Shown here in pieces: positions 8,001 to 17,685 of a stretch of 23,405 nucleotides of DNA. Within the stretch, counting starts at the first letter, position 1. Every line of letters starts with the position of its first letter. The position numbers and the translations under genes are program-made. This stretch comes from Chara braunii (lineage: Eukaryota > Streptophyta > Charophyceae > Charales > Characeae), in contig BFEA01000011.1 in assembly GCA_003427395.1 (NCBI GenBank), positions 1,771,213-1,794,617 on the forward strand. Reading direction: 5' to 3'. The notes under the pieces were generated by a model that did not search any database, was not told the origin of the DNA, and was given only the letters and a program-made list of their open reading frames with translations.

Positions 8001-8999
8001 TGCAATGAACCCAGATCGTGAAGACACTTGTCGACAATGTAAGCCTAAAATATCAAACTGCTAATGATTACCAATAATCAAAATCGTGTCCAGACAGAAT
8101 GAAGGAGAGAGGAGGGAGATTAGACAAAGGAGAGGAATAAAGTACAAGGCCCACTCCTGCTTCGGGCTTCCTCCTCGATCACCACCTCAAGTAATCAGTA
8201 GTCTGAACGCATATCCGAAGTCCTACTACAATGTGCCGCGTGGCACGTCAATAAGTCCTCATCAGCGCACTGGAGCAATGTCGACCTCAAGATGACAAGG
8301 TACGTATCAGCGATTACCCCCACAGTCATGATCTCCTCCTGAGTGACGATGAATCAGAACAGAAGTGTCGGTCACATAGTCCCAGCCAATTACAAGATAG
8401 AACACGCGGCAGCAGCCACGTCAGCAACAACGCATGGCAGCTGCCACGCCAGCATGCCTTCAAGACAGTAGCCAGCCAGCCACCATGCCGAGCCAGCAGC
8501 GCGTCGCCGCAATCTCCCAAATGCCAGCACAAAGCCAGCGTCCACCAGCGTTGCAGCGTCGAGCCAGCGTCGCGTNGTCAACGCGTGAAGTCAGCATTGA
8601 CGCAAGGCTGAATGAATGTCAAAGCCAGGAAAGTCAGCGCTTATGTAGCGTTGACTCGTGGTCTGGACCCCGGAGACTGCAATCCTCAGCCGTCCAGATC
8701 TCGATGCAAACTAAGGCTCGGATTGGTCTGAAATCGAATTCCCTCCCGCCTGGATGTTTGTTTGGGTACCTGCGCACAACAAGTGTATCCAACTAAGGGC
8801 CTGGGTGTGGTACCTTTGACTCTACAGTTGACTTTGACCTTTGAGTTTCCTGTGTGCAGTGTTAGGTCACACAGCCAAACGTGACAGACTCAGGCCTGGG
8901 TGTGTCTTGGTCACACAACCCAGTGCAGACCGACACAGGTTTGGGTTGCCTGGGCTGAGTTCTGGGCCCCAGGCTACCTTCTGAACAGGGTTACTGCAA
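8001..8999 (-). repeat. Possible LTR tail of the minus-strand element
   Basis: On the minus strand this stretch ends at 8001 immediately before the primer-binding site, so at least its left end is probably LTR. 8400-8600 is rich in GCCAGC/CAGC words and has an undetermined base at 8576. 8800-8990 is rich in TGTGT, GGCC and CTGGG words. Whether it is continuous with the clear LTR at 9000-9940 is unproved: its left end does not match the GGCATGTAACA end of the LTR at 19307. Confidence 0.35.
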
Positions 9000-9780
9000 G
9001 GGGATCAGACGAGGAAGAAGTGGGGAGATGGGAATGTCGTCGACACCAAGTCTTCATTTCAAGTTCCAGATAATCCCTTGTCAAATGTTTGAAGCCCAAT
9101 GTCGAGTCTGGATCCGAATGTCACCAAGCCCGCTCTATTGTAGTCTGATGATGCAGTGAAGTCAGGTAAGTCTCCCTGGACGAGAGGGAGATGGGGGACT
9201 GAGAAGAGGAAGAAGAAGAACTCTCTCTCTCTCGTGTGCCAGGTACTAACCTCTGAAGGTGGCGCCGTGCTGCTGGTACCTCGAAGACGAAGCTGGAGCT
9301 ATGGCGCTGCAAGTAAGTCCTCCGCCCAATCTCTCTCTCTCCAGTACTACTCTAGCTCCTACTAGCGCCCAGCGCTAAGGACTACTGCTAACGGTACTAC
9401 TGCTACTGCAGCGCTCCTCCAGAGTGCTGCTGCCGAATCCTGAAGACTACCTCCTGCCTGCTGAACTGCGCGTGAAGTGCTTGGGAAGTCCCTAGGAACT
9501 ACCTGCAGCCTCCAGGGCGGGCCAGTCCTATGTAGTGCTGGCCCGTCCAGGAGGCTGCTCTTGCCAATGGCAAAACGTGCCAGACCCTGGCGTTGAAGCT
9601 CAAACAAAGGTTGTCTTGAAAACAGGCCCCAAATGGCCTGTGCTAAAACCCTGGTCTGGTGCCTGAGTTTCAGGGCAGGTCGGTCTTAATGAGGGCCTGA
9701 AAATGGCCCTCCGTTTCAGGCTGAAAAGACTCAGGGCCTGGAGGGCCCTGTTTTAGGCTGAAATGACACAGGGCCAATAG

Positions 9781-9915
9781 GCCCTTGTTTTCAGGCTTTC
9801 AGGCTGAAACGACACAGGGCCTGTAGGCCCTTGTTTTCAGGCTTTCAGGCTGAAACGACACAGGGCCTGTAGGCTCTTGTTTTCAGGCTTTCAGGCTGAA
9901 AACGAGACGGGCCTG
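9781..9915. repeat. 46-bp tandem repeat in the LTR
   Basis: Units at 9781-9826 and 9827-9872 are identical in length and nearly so in sequence. A partial third unit runs to about 9915, and a shortened degenerate unit precedes them from about 9744. Unit junctions form small hairpins of the type GGGCCT-GT-AGGCCC, with compensating or wobble changes between units. Confidence 0.85.
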
Positions 9916-9927
9916 AAAATGGCCCGT
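9907..9927. repeat. LTR-terminal hairpin
   Basis: ACGGGCC (9907-9913) pairs with GGCCCGT (9921-9927) around TGAAAAT, 13 bases inside the LTR terminus. The other two LTR starts in the window have a hairpin at the same place with different arms (13489-13508 and 16678-16699). Confidence 0.8.
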
Positions 9928-9940
9928 GCAGCATGTAACA

Positions 9941-10217
9941 GTTTGCCTCCACGGCCGTGGAGATTTCTCTATCTGGATGACCCAGATTTTCTGTCATGCA
10001 CCTGGACCCACCAGGCTATGGGAACTTCTGGAACATTACAAGCAACCTTTGATTATGCATCCGATCTATGGCCGTGGTGGACTCCTAAGAAATTTCTCAT
10101 ACCCGACTTCCTTTCCAACAGTTGGGCCTGACTCCTGATTTTCGACTCAACTACCTCGTGTGGAGGCACAGGCCGCTTCTTTTGATCCTGGACCCTTTCT
10201 TTTGTGCAGCATGTCTC
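9941..10217. other. Unassigned sequence between LTR and truncated gag
   Basis: Open frames here match nothing I recognise and do not resemble the gag N-terminus of the second element at 20218. The stretch may be a fragment of another repeat, joined when the element A gag lost its 5' part. Confidence 0.4.
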
Positions 10218-10603
10218 GTAAGACGCTGCCAATGGGCCCAAGGTGTCCCAGGAGTTCCAACACTTGGCATCCACGCCAGTCTTGCCGATCGACTTCAAAG
10301 GTGTGAAGCATTATTTCATCACACAATCATGCAGCTTCGTCAGATGAGGGAGATACGTTAGCAGCTGCCCGGGATGGTGGCCACCCACCCAAAGGTCGCG
10401 GACGCAGCAAGTTGAAGACAACCACCTCTTCATCCCCCGGGACCGGGACAGCAGCTCAAGAACCTTGGCTCCACTACGATATCTCAGAGGGCGTCCACAA
10501 GATCCACTCTAAGTACCGGTATTGCTTGTGGTGCAACATCGATGCGCACAAGACCGCGTACTGTCCCATGAAGGCCAGGGGGAAGTCCCATTTGGGAAAG
10601 TGA
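10218..10603 (+). pseudogene. gag: Element A gag, 5'-truncated, with zinc knuckle
   Basis: Capsid/nucleocapsid polyprotein remnant of a Ty3/gypsy-type retrotransposon. The first recognisable part (to the TGA at 10345-10347) matches the region of the second element's gag ending in a KHYFITQSC/RHYFISRSC motif. About 70 residues present in that gag are then missing, and the frame resumes with an AAARDGG...GRGR-like basic stretch. The zinc knuckle (10523-10564) keeps the CX2CX4HX4C spacing, starting CLWC. Gag ends at TGA 10601-10603, right after a slippery heptamer. The N-terminal half is absent, so it cannot make a functional capsid protein. The gag identity rests on the second copy in this window and on the zinc-knuckle pattern. 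Confidence 0.8.
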
Positions 10604-10625
10604 GCGCCGCCAAGAGTGACGCGGC
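10594..10625 (+). promoter_or_regulatory. Probable -1 frameshift site at the gag-pol junction (element A)
   Basis: The last gag codons give the heptamer G-GGA-AAG (10594-10600), directly followed by the TGA stop. Slipping one base back enters the pol frame. Five bases downstream GCCGC (10606-10610) pairs with GCGGC (10621-10625), the usual placement of a stimulatory stem. The second element has GGGAAAC at the same position. Confidence 0.6.
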
Positions 10626-11490
10626 TGCACTCTGGACGCCTCCGGAACCAGTTGCTTCGCGAGCAACTCCGGGGCACATGCGAAAGTCGTAAGTCTCGCC
10701 CTTTTTTCTTTTGAGAACCTTGCTTCCAAGCTCATTCCATCGCTGGGATCTCTTGCTAAAGGACAAGTGGTGTGCGTCCTCTAGTAGTTCGATTTCTTCG
10801 CCTTCATCATCTTCAAGGGAGTCGGCTCGCGAGTTCAACACGGAGGACTTGGAGCCGTTGACGCTCGAGGATTTTGCATGGCTTCCTCTCCCTTCGACAG
10901 GCTGATTCCCGGAGCCGCATTGCGCAGCACTATGCACCCACTTGCACAAATACTTGTCCTTCTATGCACCAACAACTTCGTCGATGGATGACAAAGTTGC
11001 GGTGGGGGACCTCCTTGCATACATTTCCAAGGTGGCCCGCGAGTTTTGCATGCAGCGGTACGACGACACCAACTCACCGCGCCTTTATGTCTGCATCCAA
11101 ATTTGACAAGCGTCCTGTAGCAATTTGTTGGATAGCGGCGTGACTCACAATTTTATGAGTCAGTCGTTTATACAAAGGGTCGGCCTTGGCGCTCAAGTTC
11201 AGAGGGAGCTACATCCTACAACGGTCAAGATGGCGGACGGTCTGACGCAACAACTTCTTGATCGCTATATGGAGGTCGTTACGGTTGATGTATTGGACAC
11301 ATTCTTGGACATCATTTTGGGGATGCCTTGGCTCACGAGTGTGGATCACACGGTCAACTTCCATCGACGGACTCTTATCGTTCGTGACGCTTTCGACGCC
11401 GAAGTCCTGCGTGCTATCCCTCCTCTGCACCCTTCGATCCGGTGCCAAGTTGTGACGGCCAAGTCTTTTCGGGCCACTTGTGCTTACTAG
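10604..11490 (+). pseudogene. pol: Element A protease region of pol (broken)
   Basis: The retropepsin-type aspartic protease would release the mature proteins from the gag-pol polyprotein. The active-site triad LDSG is visible at about 11128-11139, followed by HNFMSQ, and a downstream ILGMPWL block is the second conserved element of this protease family. Compared with element C at 22252, about a dozen residues are missing before the DILGMPW-type block. The part before 11125 is broken by frameshifts and stops, and a TAG at 11488-11490 ends the readable frame. Downstream, a short deletion near 11600 shifts the frame again. Confidence 0.8.
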
Positions 11491-12300
11491 TGGCCCGACA
11501 AGATCAACCTTTGTTTTCTTCGGACCGTCGCGGCGATCGAATCTTCACCTACGGATTTGACTTCGGACCCCCGCGTGGTGCGTTTGCTTGATGAGTTCAC
11601 CCTACCAGCGTGGTGATGGACTGGCGGATCTCTCACAAGATCATCCTCAAGTCCGGTGGCGTGCCACCCAAGGGTTACATTTATCGCATGAGCGAGGAGG
11701 AGCTCACGGTTCTCAGCGCGCAACTCGACGGCTTATTGGACAAGGGTTGGATCCGCCCTAGCAGCTCACCATACGGTGCCCTAGTTCTCTTCTTACGCAG
11801 GAAGAACAAGGTTTTGCGCTTGTGTATTGACTATTGCAAGCTCAATGCGCCCATTGTCATGAATGTGGGGCCTCGTCCGTGTATCGATGATCTTTTTGAG
11901 TGTTTGGTGTAAAGTTTTTTTCCAAGTTGGATTTGAAGTCGGGCTATCACCAAATTTCTATTCACCCACAAGATGGCTACAAGTCTGCATTCAGGACATG
12001 GTACGGTTATTTTGAGTGGGTTGTCATGCCTTGCGGCCTCTCCAATGCCCCGATGACTTTTCAAGCGGCAATGACCAACGAGTTCCGCGCTATGTTGGAC
12101 CGGTTTGTGCTGGCCTTCTTGGACAACATCCTCGTCTATAGCAGGACCTTGGAGGACCATCTTGAGCATCTTCAATGTGTGTTGGAGACGCTCCATCGCG
12201 CCAAGTACAAGGCCAATCGCAACAAGTGCGAGTTCCTATGTCAAGAGTTGGAGTACTTGGGCCATTTTGTCACACCAGAGAGCATTTGTCTGTTATCGGA
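11491..12300 (+). pseudogene. pol: Element A reverse transcriptase (inactive)
   Basis: Ty3/gypsy-type reverse transcriptase. Blocks in order: the EEEL...[12 protein letters not shown] fingers motif (from about 11690), LCIDY, then after a frameshift near 11905, [11 protein letters not shown] (about 11925), the VVMPCGLSNAP motif and the catalytic box. The box at 12116-12127 reads FLDN where the family, and element C at 23293, has YLDD. Losing one metal-binding aspartate should abolish polymerisation. The frameshift near 11905 comes from a few missing bases relative to element C. Enzyme identity is clear; activity is excluded by frame breaks and the active-site change. Confidence 0.9.
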
Positions 12301-13010
12301 CAAGATTCAAGTCGTCCAAGAGTGGCTGGACCCAAAGAACGTCACAGATGTCCGCTCGTTTCTCGGACTTGCCAGCTACAATGGTTATTCGAAGATCGCA
12401 GGTCATTTGACCAACCTTCAACGCGAGAATCAGCCGTTAAACGTTGACGACGATGCACAGGCTTCCTTTTTGGCCCTCAAAGCGGCCTTGCTATCCGCGG
12501 AGGTTTTGCGCATTCACGACCCACTCTTGCCGATGTGCGTCACCACCGATGCATCTGGCTATGGCATAGGTGCCATCCTCGAGCAACACGATGGAGTGGA
12601 TCGGCACTCGGTCGATTACTTAAGCAAAAAGGTGCCCGTCGTGCACTTGATTGACGATGCACGGAAGGAGTTATTGGCCACCGTACAAGTGCTCAAGAGG
12701 TGGGGGCACTTTTTCCTCGATCGACGCCAATTCTGATGGGTCACGGATAACAATCCATTGGTCTTCTACAAATCGCAAGACACGGTCAATAGCACCATTG
12801 CCCGGTGGATGGCCTTCATCGACCAGTTTGACTTTCCCCGATCAAACCCCGAGAAAGTCAAACCGTTTCTCATAAAAGATTTTCCGAGGCGCCCGGACCT
12901 TTGTTCCGCGGTGTACCTTTGTTCCGCGGTGTACTCAATATTTGAGATTGACGAAGACTTGTGGGACAGCTTTCTCCAAGGCTACCAAGCTGACCCCGAG
13001 TTTGAAGACT
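12301..13010 (+). pseudogene. pol: Element A RNase H and linker, cut off at 13010
   Basis: The RNase H domain degrades the RNA strand of the RNA/DNA hybrid. VTTDASGYGIGA (near 12545) has the first catalytic Asp, the ARKELLA block (near 12660) the Glu and WVTDNNPL (near 12740) a further Asp. A TGA at 12734-12736 interrupts the frame. A paired frameshift lies around 12840-12890, and an 18-bp tandem duplication lies near 12900-12935. The domain then runs into the connection to integrase and ends at 13010. The TAA at 13010-13012 is created by the junction to unrelated LTR sequence. The expected continuation is on the minus strand from 18563. Confidence 0.85.
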
Positions 13011-13532
13011 AAGGCTAACGCTACTACTACTCCTGCAGTGCTCCCTCCAGAGTGCTGCTGCCGAATCCTGAAGACTACTGCCTCCTGCCTGCCCGTGAAG
13101 TGCATGGGAAGTCCCTATGTACTAACCTTGGCCTGCTTCCTGACTGCCTGAAGGGCAAGCCAGGCCGAGGAGGCTGCTCTTGCCAATGTCGAAGTGTGCC
13201 AGGGGCTGGCGCTGCAGCAGTTGCTGAGGCTGGCATGGGAACAGGCTAAGAATAGCCTGTTCCCGAAAACCTGGTTCGGTGCCTGAGTTTCAGGGCCGGT
13301 CGTTCTGATGAACGACCGAAAATGGCCCTTTGTTTCAGGCTAAAAAGGCTATTGCCATTTTTAGTCGGAAACGACACAGGGACTGTAGGCCCCTGTTTTC
13401 AGGCTTTCGGGCTGAACAGTCACGGGGCCTGTAGGCCCTGGTTTTCAGGCTTTAAGCCTGAATTTCAGGCTTTCAGCCTGAGGGACGCAGGGCCTGGAAA
13501 ATGGCCCTCGTGTGCAGGTGCAGCATGTAACA
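13011..13532 (-). repeat. 5' part of an LTR, displaced by inversion
   Basis: It matches 9377-9940 throughout and ends in the same CAGCATGTAACA, so on the minus strand it starts TGTTACATGCTGC at 13532. It breaks at 13011 at the point equivalent to 9377. The missing other half of this LTR is at 18564-19307, in the opposite relative orientation. I read this as the 5' part of element C's LTR, moved by the inversion. Hairpins at 13237-13264, 13297-13318, about 13448-13466 and 13489-13508. Confidence 0.75.
13237..13264. repeat. 12-bp perfect hairpin in LTR
   Basis: GGGAACAGGCTA (13237-13248) pairs with TAGCCTGTTCCC (13253-13264) around AGAA. The equivalent place in the other LTR (9622-9641) has ACAGGCC/GGCCTGT around CCAAAT, so the hairpin is kept though its arms differ. 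Confidence 0.85.
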
Positions 13533-14519
13533 GACAATGTGCTGCCCAGGGATGCTCCTATTGAAAGGCCTTTTCACGTCGCAGACCCAGTAATTCGAAT
13601 TTCAGGGTCAAGGTCCCCAAGTCAAAAGAGGCCGATAGGCCGAAACTGAAAAGATGTCACGTAGGGTTTCCAAGAGGCCGCAGAGATCAAACTCAACAGG
13701 TACCCCATGACCAGTCAGGTCCCACAGTCCAAAATATGCAACAGTGCTCCAAGTAAAAGTCTGGAAGGAACCGGCCCAATATTCCAGTAGCAAACAGGCC
13801 GCGGGCAACCGGTATCAGTCACGTCAAGCCCAGACCAAGTCAGGAAGAGGCCATTGCAGCCAGGGCCCAGTCCAAGTCAATAAGAAGACTGGCCCAGCCT
13901 CATTCGGGTAGATTGCTCATTCGCAAGGAGGAGGAAGCGCTGTTATAGTGGTTGCGCGCTAATGCGAGTGGCAGAGTGCTAAGGAGCCCTGCTGGGCAGC
14001 ACTATGCTGTGGAGGACAGGCGGCCATAGCCGCACAGTAGTGGTAGAGATAGAGCATGTGTAGGAGGCGGATGTATCCAGGGTTATGATCCTCAAAGTAG
14101 CAGAGACTGATAGTGCTCAGGAGAGAGAGTGATGTAAATGGAGCCAAGGATTAGCAAAGTGATGATAAGGGCTCAAATGGACAATGCAGCATCAGTGAAG
14201 CGTCAACAGGCAACATACATCCATATAGCACAGTGTAGCGCAGCGGAAGACTCAAAGATATGACCTGACCTGTCAGATACTGACGCGACTCAACCCATCA
14301 CACACCACAGATGTGAGAGAGAGGGGAGGGACCGCACACAAAGAAAGGTCCCTCCTTGGACACGCACATGGGGAGGGTGGAGGAGCAAGACGAAGATGGA
14401 GGGCGAAGAACAAGATCACAATGGCGAAGTCCAAAAATCGTCTCCCTGTCGAATGTCCAATCAATGTCTGCCGCTATGATGTCGAATCAGATCCTGGGCC
14501 TCATAGCCCAGCATAACCT
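13533..14519. other. Unassigned non-coding stretch inside the inverted segment
   Basis: No gene or family is recognisable. It is rich in AGGCC and CAAGTC words, with purine-rich GAGAGA stretches near 14310-14400. It lies between the displaced LTR half and LTR-like fragments, so it is probably transposon-derived. Confidence 0.4.
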
Positions 14520-15165
14520 CTGCCTGTAACCTCTCTCTCTCGAAGGAGAAGAAGAAGGAGAGGAAGGAGTGGAGGGCGAGAACACGTCCTCTCCGCTGTC
14601 TCACCTGCAGGTAACTGCCGCCATGTACTAGCGAGTTGATGTGCTCGTTTGTGCTGCAGGTTGCTGGCACAGGTGCCACCTATGGCGCCCAGGTAAGCTG
14701 CTCGCTCCTCACAGGTATGGCCACCGCCCCTCAACCTCTCTCTCTCTCTCTCTCCCTCTACCTCTTGACAGCGCAGCGCTGAAAATAGTGCGCTGCTCCA
14801 ACGGCGTGAAGTCCCAAAGAAGTGGGGACTCCTGTCTGCCTAGGCACTGGGCTGGCCCAGCTACAAGTAGCGCTGGGCCTGGGTGCTGTGCCCACGACCT
14901 GCGATCTGGGCCGCGAGATCATCAGTCCAATCCACGGTCCAGATCGCAGGAAAAAGTCCTGCTCCTGGGCCTGGCCTAAAACGGCGTGCCTGGGTTCTAC
15001 CAGACGTCCAGGCCTTCCCTGCTGATGCAGCAAGGAATGTCCGCTACCGGACGAAACTGAACCTGGCCAAAACGTGGCCTTGGTCCGAATGGTCTGTTCG
15101 GACATGCTGAAAGTCCGGAGCGATGCCCTGAAACAGACTAAAATAGAACCAGGCAAAGGTCAGCG
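14520..15165. repeat. LTR-like fragment
   Basis: The order of landmarks resembles 9180-9660: CT/GA-rich tract, a GCAGGT motif, a TATGGCGCC phrase with CAGGTAAGC (14690), a long CT tract (14740-14760), then GGCCTGG-rich hairpins. Notable hairpins: CCTGCGATCTGG (14898-14909) with CCAGATCGCAGG (14939-14950), 12 bp, and GTCCGAA (15083-15089) with TTCGGAC (15097-15103). No clear LTR terminus was found, so it may be a truncated or diverged copy. Confidence 0.5.
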
Positions 15166-15453
15166 ATAAAGAAATGATACAAAAATAAATATGTTATGAT
15201 CCTGGCCAATTTCGAAGAACACATTCATCAGAAAGTACAATTCCGTCCAATTGCACTAAGAAATGAATGAACTTGAGAGGAGAGAGAGGGTAAGAAGAAG
15301 AAGAAGAAAGAAATAATAATAATAATAATAATGCCCTTCTTCTTCGCCAACCACTCTCCTCCTCCTTATCTCCTCCCCTCTTCTTCAAACAAGAATAATA
15401 ATAAGAATGTTGAATGGCTGACCCAGAATCAATGTCTGAGTCCCTCTTCCACA

Positions 15454-15647
15454 GCAGGTATCACTTGAGGTCCACCATAGCCATGGCCACCCCTCTTCCT
15501 TCTTCCTCATAGCCCGAGGCTATGACGGACTACCAGGGCATCGCCCTGCTGCAGGTATCACTTGAGGTCCATGATAGCCATGGCAGCCCCTCTTCCTTCT
15601 TCCTCATAGGCCAAGGCTATGGCGGACTACCAGGGCATCGCCCTGCT
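15454..15647. repeat. 97-bp tandem duplication
   Basis: The unit from GCAGGTATCACTTGAGG at 15454 to GGGCATCGCCCTGCT at 15550 is repeated exactly 97 bases on (15551-15647) with about ten substitutions. Each unit ends with a GGGC-ATC-GCCC-type mini hairpin. Confidence 0.9.
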
Positions 15648-16677
15648 GTCCAAATGACAACACAAAGCAGTTATGGCTGCTCTAGCTCAGGCCACCATGC
15701 CTGACTCTGGCATGAAGCTTCTTGGTGTAGCTCTGCCCCAACTGGGCTTTCCTGCTGCAGTGCCCACCAAGGTGATGAAGATGGAAACAACCACAGGTAA
15801 GTACCTCTGCTGCTCCCCTTCCTAGTCCTGGTCTTCTTCCTCCTCCGTGTCCTTGCTCCTTCCCCAGCAGTGCAGCTGTGCGCTAGCGCTACTCCAACCA
15901 GAGCTCCAAACAGTGTGTCGCCAAACTTGCACACCGACAACGAGGAGGAGCAACTGGCAACTGGCTCCTCCTGGAGATATAGCAGCCTGCTTGCCTCTTG
16001 GCAAGTGACTTCCTAGGCCGCGCGGCCTCCAAGCAACCGGTACCTCCTCCCTTTCGGAGGGAAACGTCACTGCAGACTCTAATATTGCCCGTACAGGCCC
16101 TAGACTCTGACTGGTTGGACTGGTACCCGCCTAGACCTAGCCTACAACTACTGGGCCTCTAAAAATGCCAATTTTTGTCTTCTTCTACTCAGCCTCAAGT
16201 ACCCGGCACATCTACCTCTACCTGGTGTGGTGCCGGCCTACCTGCTACTTGAGTGTTTTCCGCTGCTTCAAGTGTTGTGGGCCTCTTTCCCCGCCCCACT
16301 GCAATCCTCAATGTCACGGCCACAGGTAAGTACCGGCCCTTTGGGCCCACTGAACGAACAAGCGCCCTTGCGGGTCACGCACACACTCAAGTCGACAAGC
16401 ACTCAGACAGGCATGCAGACCAGCAAGCGTGCACACACACAGACTTGGAGAACTCAGTAACAAGCGGGAAACTCAGCAAGGCATTCATTCCAGGAGCAAA
16501 ACTCAGAAACCAGCTGTATGTCTCAGTCCGTGTTTGGTCAGGTCATTCCAAATAAGTAAATGCGGAAAACGAGAGCCTGCATGGCGCAAAAATGGTGCCT
16601 TGGCCTAGGCCCTGGCCGTCGGCCTCTTGGTCGCGTGCTTGGAATGGGTGCGCAGCCTAGGGGCTCTCAGCAACCGT

Positions 16678-16699
16678 TGGGCCCCCAAAATGGGGCCCA
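16678..16699. repeat. LTR-terminal hairpin
   Basis: TGGGCCCC (16678-16685) pairs with GGGGCCCA (16692-16699) around CAAAAT. It lies about 22 bases inside the LTR terminus, at the position of the hairpins at 9907-9927 and 13489-13508, with different arms and a similar AAAAT loop. Confidence 0.8.
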
Positions 16700-16721
16700 T
16701 GTGCAGGCGCAGCATGCAACA

Positions 16722-17685
16722 CACCCGGGGCAAGGGCGAAGCTGACGATCCGATGGTGGAACCTGGACGCGAGTACGACGTGCAGCCAAGTGCCAGCTGG
16801 CCTTGCTGTTTGCGTTCGTAACGTGCGAGGATGGCCTGGAGTTTCGCATGGGTCAACCAACGGTCGGCCTTACGGCTACAATAGGGAAAATGCACCGAGT
16901 ATTATGTCTGGTTGTTGTCGTAGCGCCACTGCGAAATGATGTCGCCGACCTCCTGAAAACCATCCATTGAGGGAGGGTCTTGTGATCGTCACCCAGGAAA
17001 GTCGACGCCTTCCGCCGAAATGAAAAGAGCCAACTTCGAACAATGAAAGACCGGGCAGACGGGCAAGTGGACGGGCACCTGAATTACAAACGAGGGTCCC
17101 TCCGGTGCATCGCCAGCGGGCGCTACAATGCGGCAAGGCCCCATCCATTTCGAAAGGAGCTTGCAAGAGATATATTGCTCAAGGCTGAACTCTGCAGCGA
17201 AGACACAAACGAGGTCACGTGCACGGAGCCGGCAAGGAAGACGTTGACGATTGGCTTGTCGGCTAATGCGCTGCTGCGTCTTCGACATCTGGTCCGGTGC
17301 CTTGACAAGGAGCTCTTGCATCCATCGAATGAAGACAAGGTGGTCGTCGCTCTCGATCGTCCATGGAATGATGGTGTCCAACGACAATGTGACGGGCAAG
17401 CCATGCTCGAACTCAAAGGGCGACATCTTGATAGCCGAATGAATAGACGAGTTGTATGCCAATTCCACGCCCGACAGCTGCTCGACCCAATCCGTTTGAT
17501 CGGGGCGGATGAGAGTGCGAAGAAGAACCTGTGTGGTTTGATGCGCACTCTCCGCCTGACCATTGGTCTGCGGGTGGCGAGCTGAACTTGGCTTGAGAGA
17601 TGAGCTCCATCGTTTGAATAGAGCCAACCAAAAGTCGGACATGAACCAAGTGTGGTTGTCGCAAATGATCTCCTTGGGGTAACCC
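16722..17685 (-). pseudogene. pol: Integrase core (C-terminal part) and chromodomain-like tail
   Basis: This is the downstream half of the integrase of a Ty3/gypsy pol, which inserts the cDNA into the host genome. On the minus strand, the second catalytic Asp (codon 17658-17660, in IICDN) and the Glu (codon 17550-17552, in GQAES) are exactly 35 residues apart, the D-35-E spacing of retroviral-type integrases. LAYNSSIH and SPFEFEHG follow, then a beta-rich C-terminal domain ending EGVDFPG. A TGA stops the frame at 16986-16988. Beyond another stop the chromodomain-like VHFPYCSRKADRWL block (about 16850-16900) is visible, up to the LTR start at 16721. The first catalytic Asp is beyond the 367-bp insertion. 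Best read as the missing 3' end of element A. Confidence 0.85.

Larger units (their letters stand above)
9000..9940 (-). repeat. LTR of the gypsy family, inverted orientation
   Basis: Read on the minus strand it starts at 9940 with TGTTACATGCTGC. The half at 9377-9940 matches 13011-13532 in direct orientation. The half at 9000-9376 matches 18564-18950 in inverse orientation. The TGTTRCATGCTGC start also occurs at 16721 on the minus strand just after the pol tail, which identifies this as the family's LTR. It includes CT-rich tracts, CAGGTAAGT at 9163, CAAGTAAGT at 9310, a 46-bp tandem repeat and several conserved-position hairpins. Confidence 0.7.
15230..16721 (-). repeat. Probable 3' LTR following the displaced pol
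   Basis: On the minus strand the pol tail is directly followed at 16721 by TGTTGCATGCTGC, the family LTR start with one change. Its terminal hairpin is at 16678-16699. Further in, GGTACTTACCTG occurs twice (plus-strand CAGGTAAGTAC at 15794 and 16323). The far end is unclear; 15230 is only where LTR-like texture fades into an AAT microsatellite (about 15311-15333). Confidence 0.5.

Noticed and set aside
9000-13532. Reading 9000-9940 and 13011-13532 as the two LTRs of element A
   Set aside because: Both pieces are inverted relative to the gag-pol strand, judging from the LTR start at 16721 beside the pol tail and the LTR end at 19307 beside a primer site. The first is also not followed by a primer site or a complete gag.
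14641-16555. Several open frames of 60-130 codons in the LTR-like sequence
   Set aside because: They overlap on both strands, contain runs from CT microsatellites and lack recognisable domains.
17043-17585. Plus-strand open frame of 180 codons
   Set aside because: It is the antisense of the integrase on the minus strand, whose D-35-E residues and flanking motifs are unmistakable.
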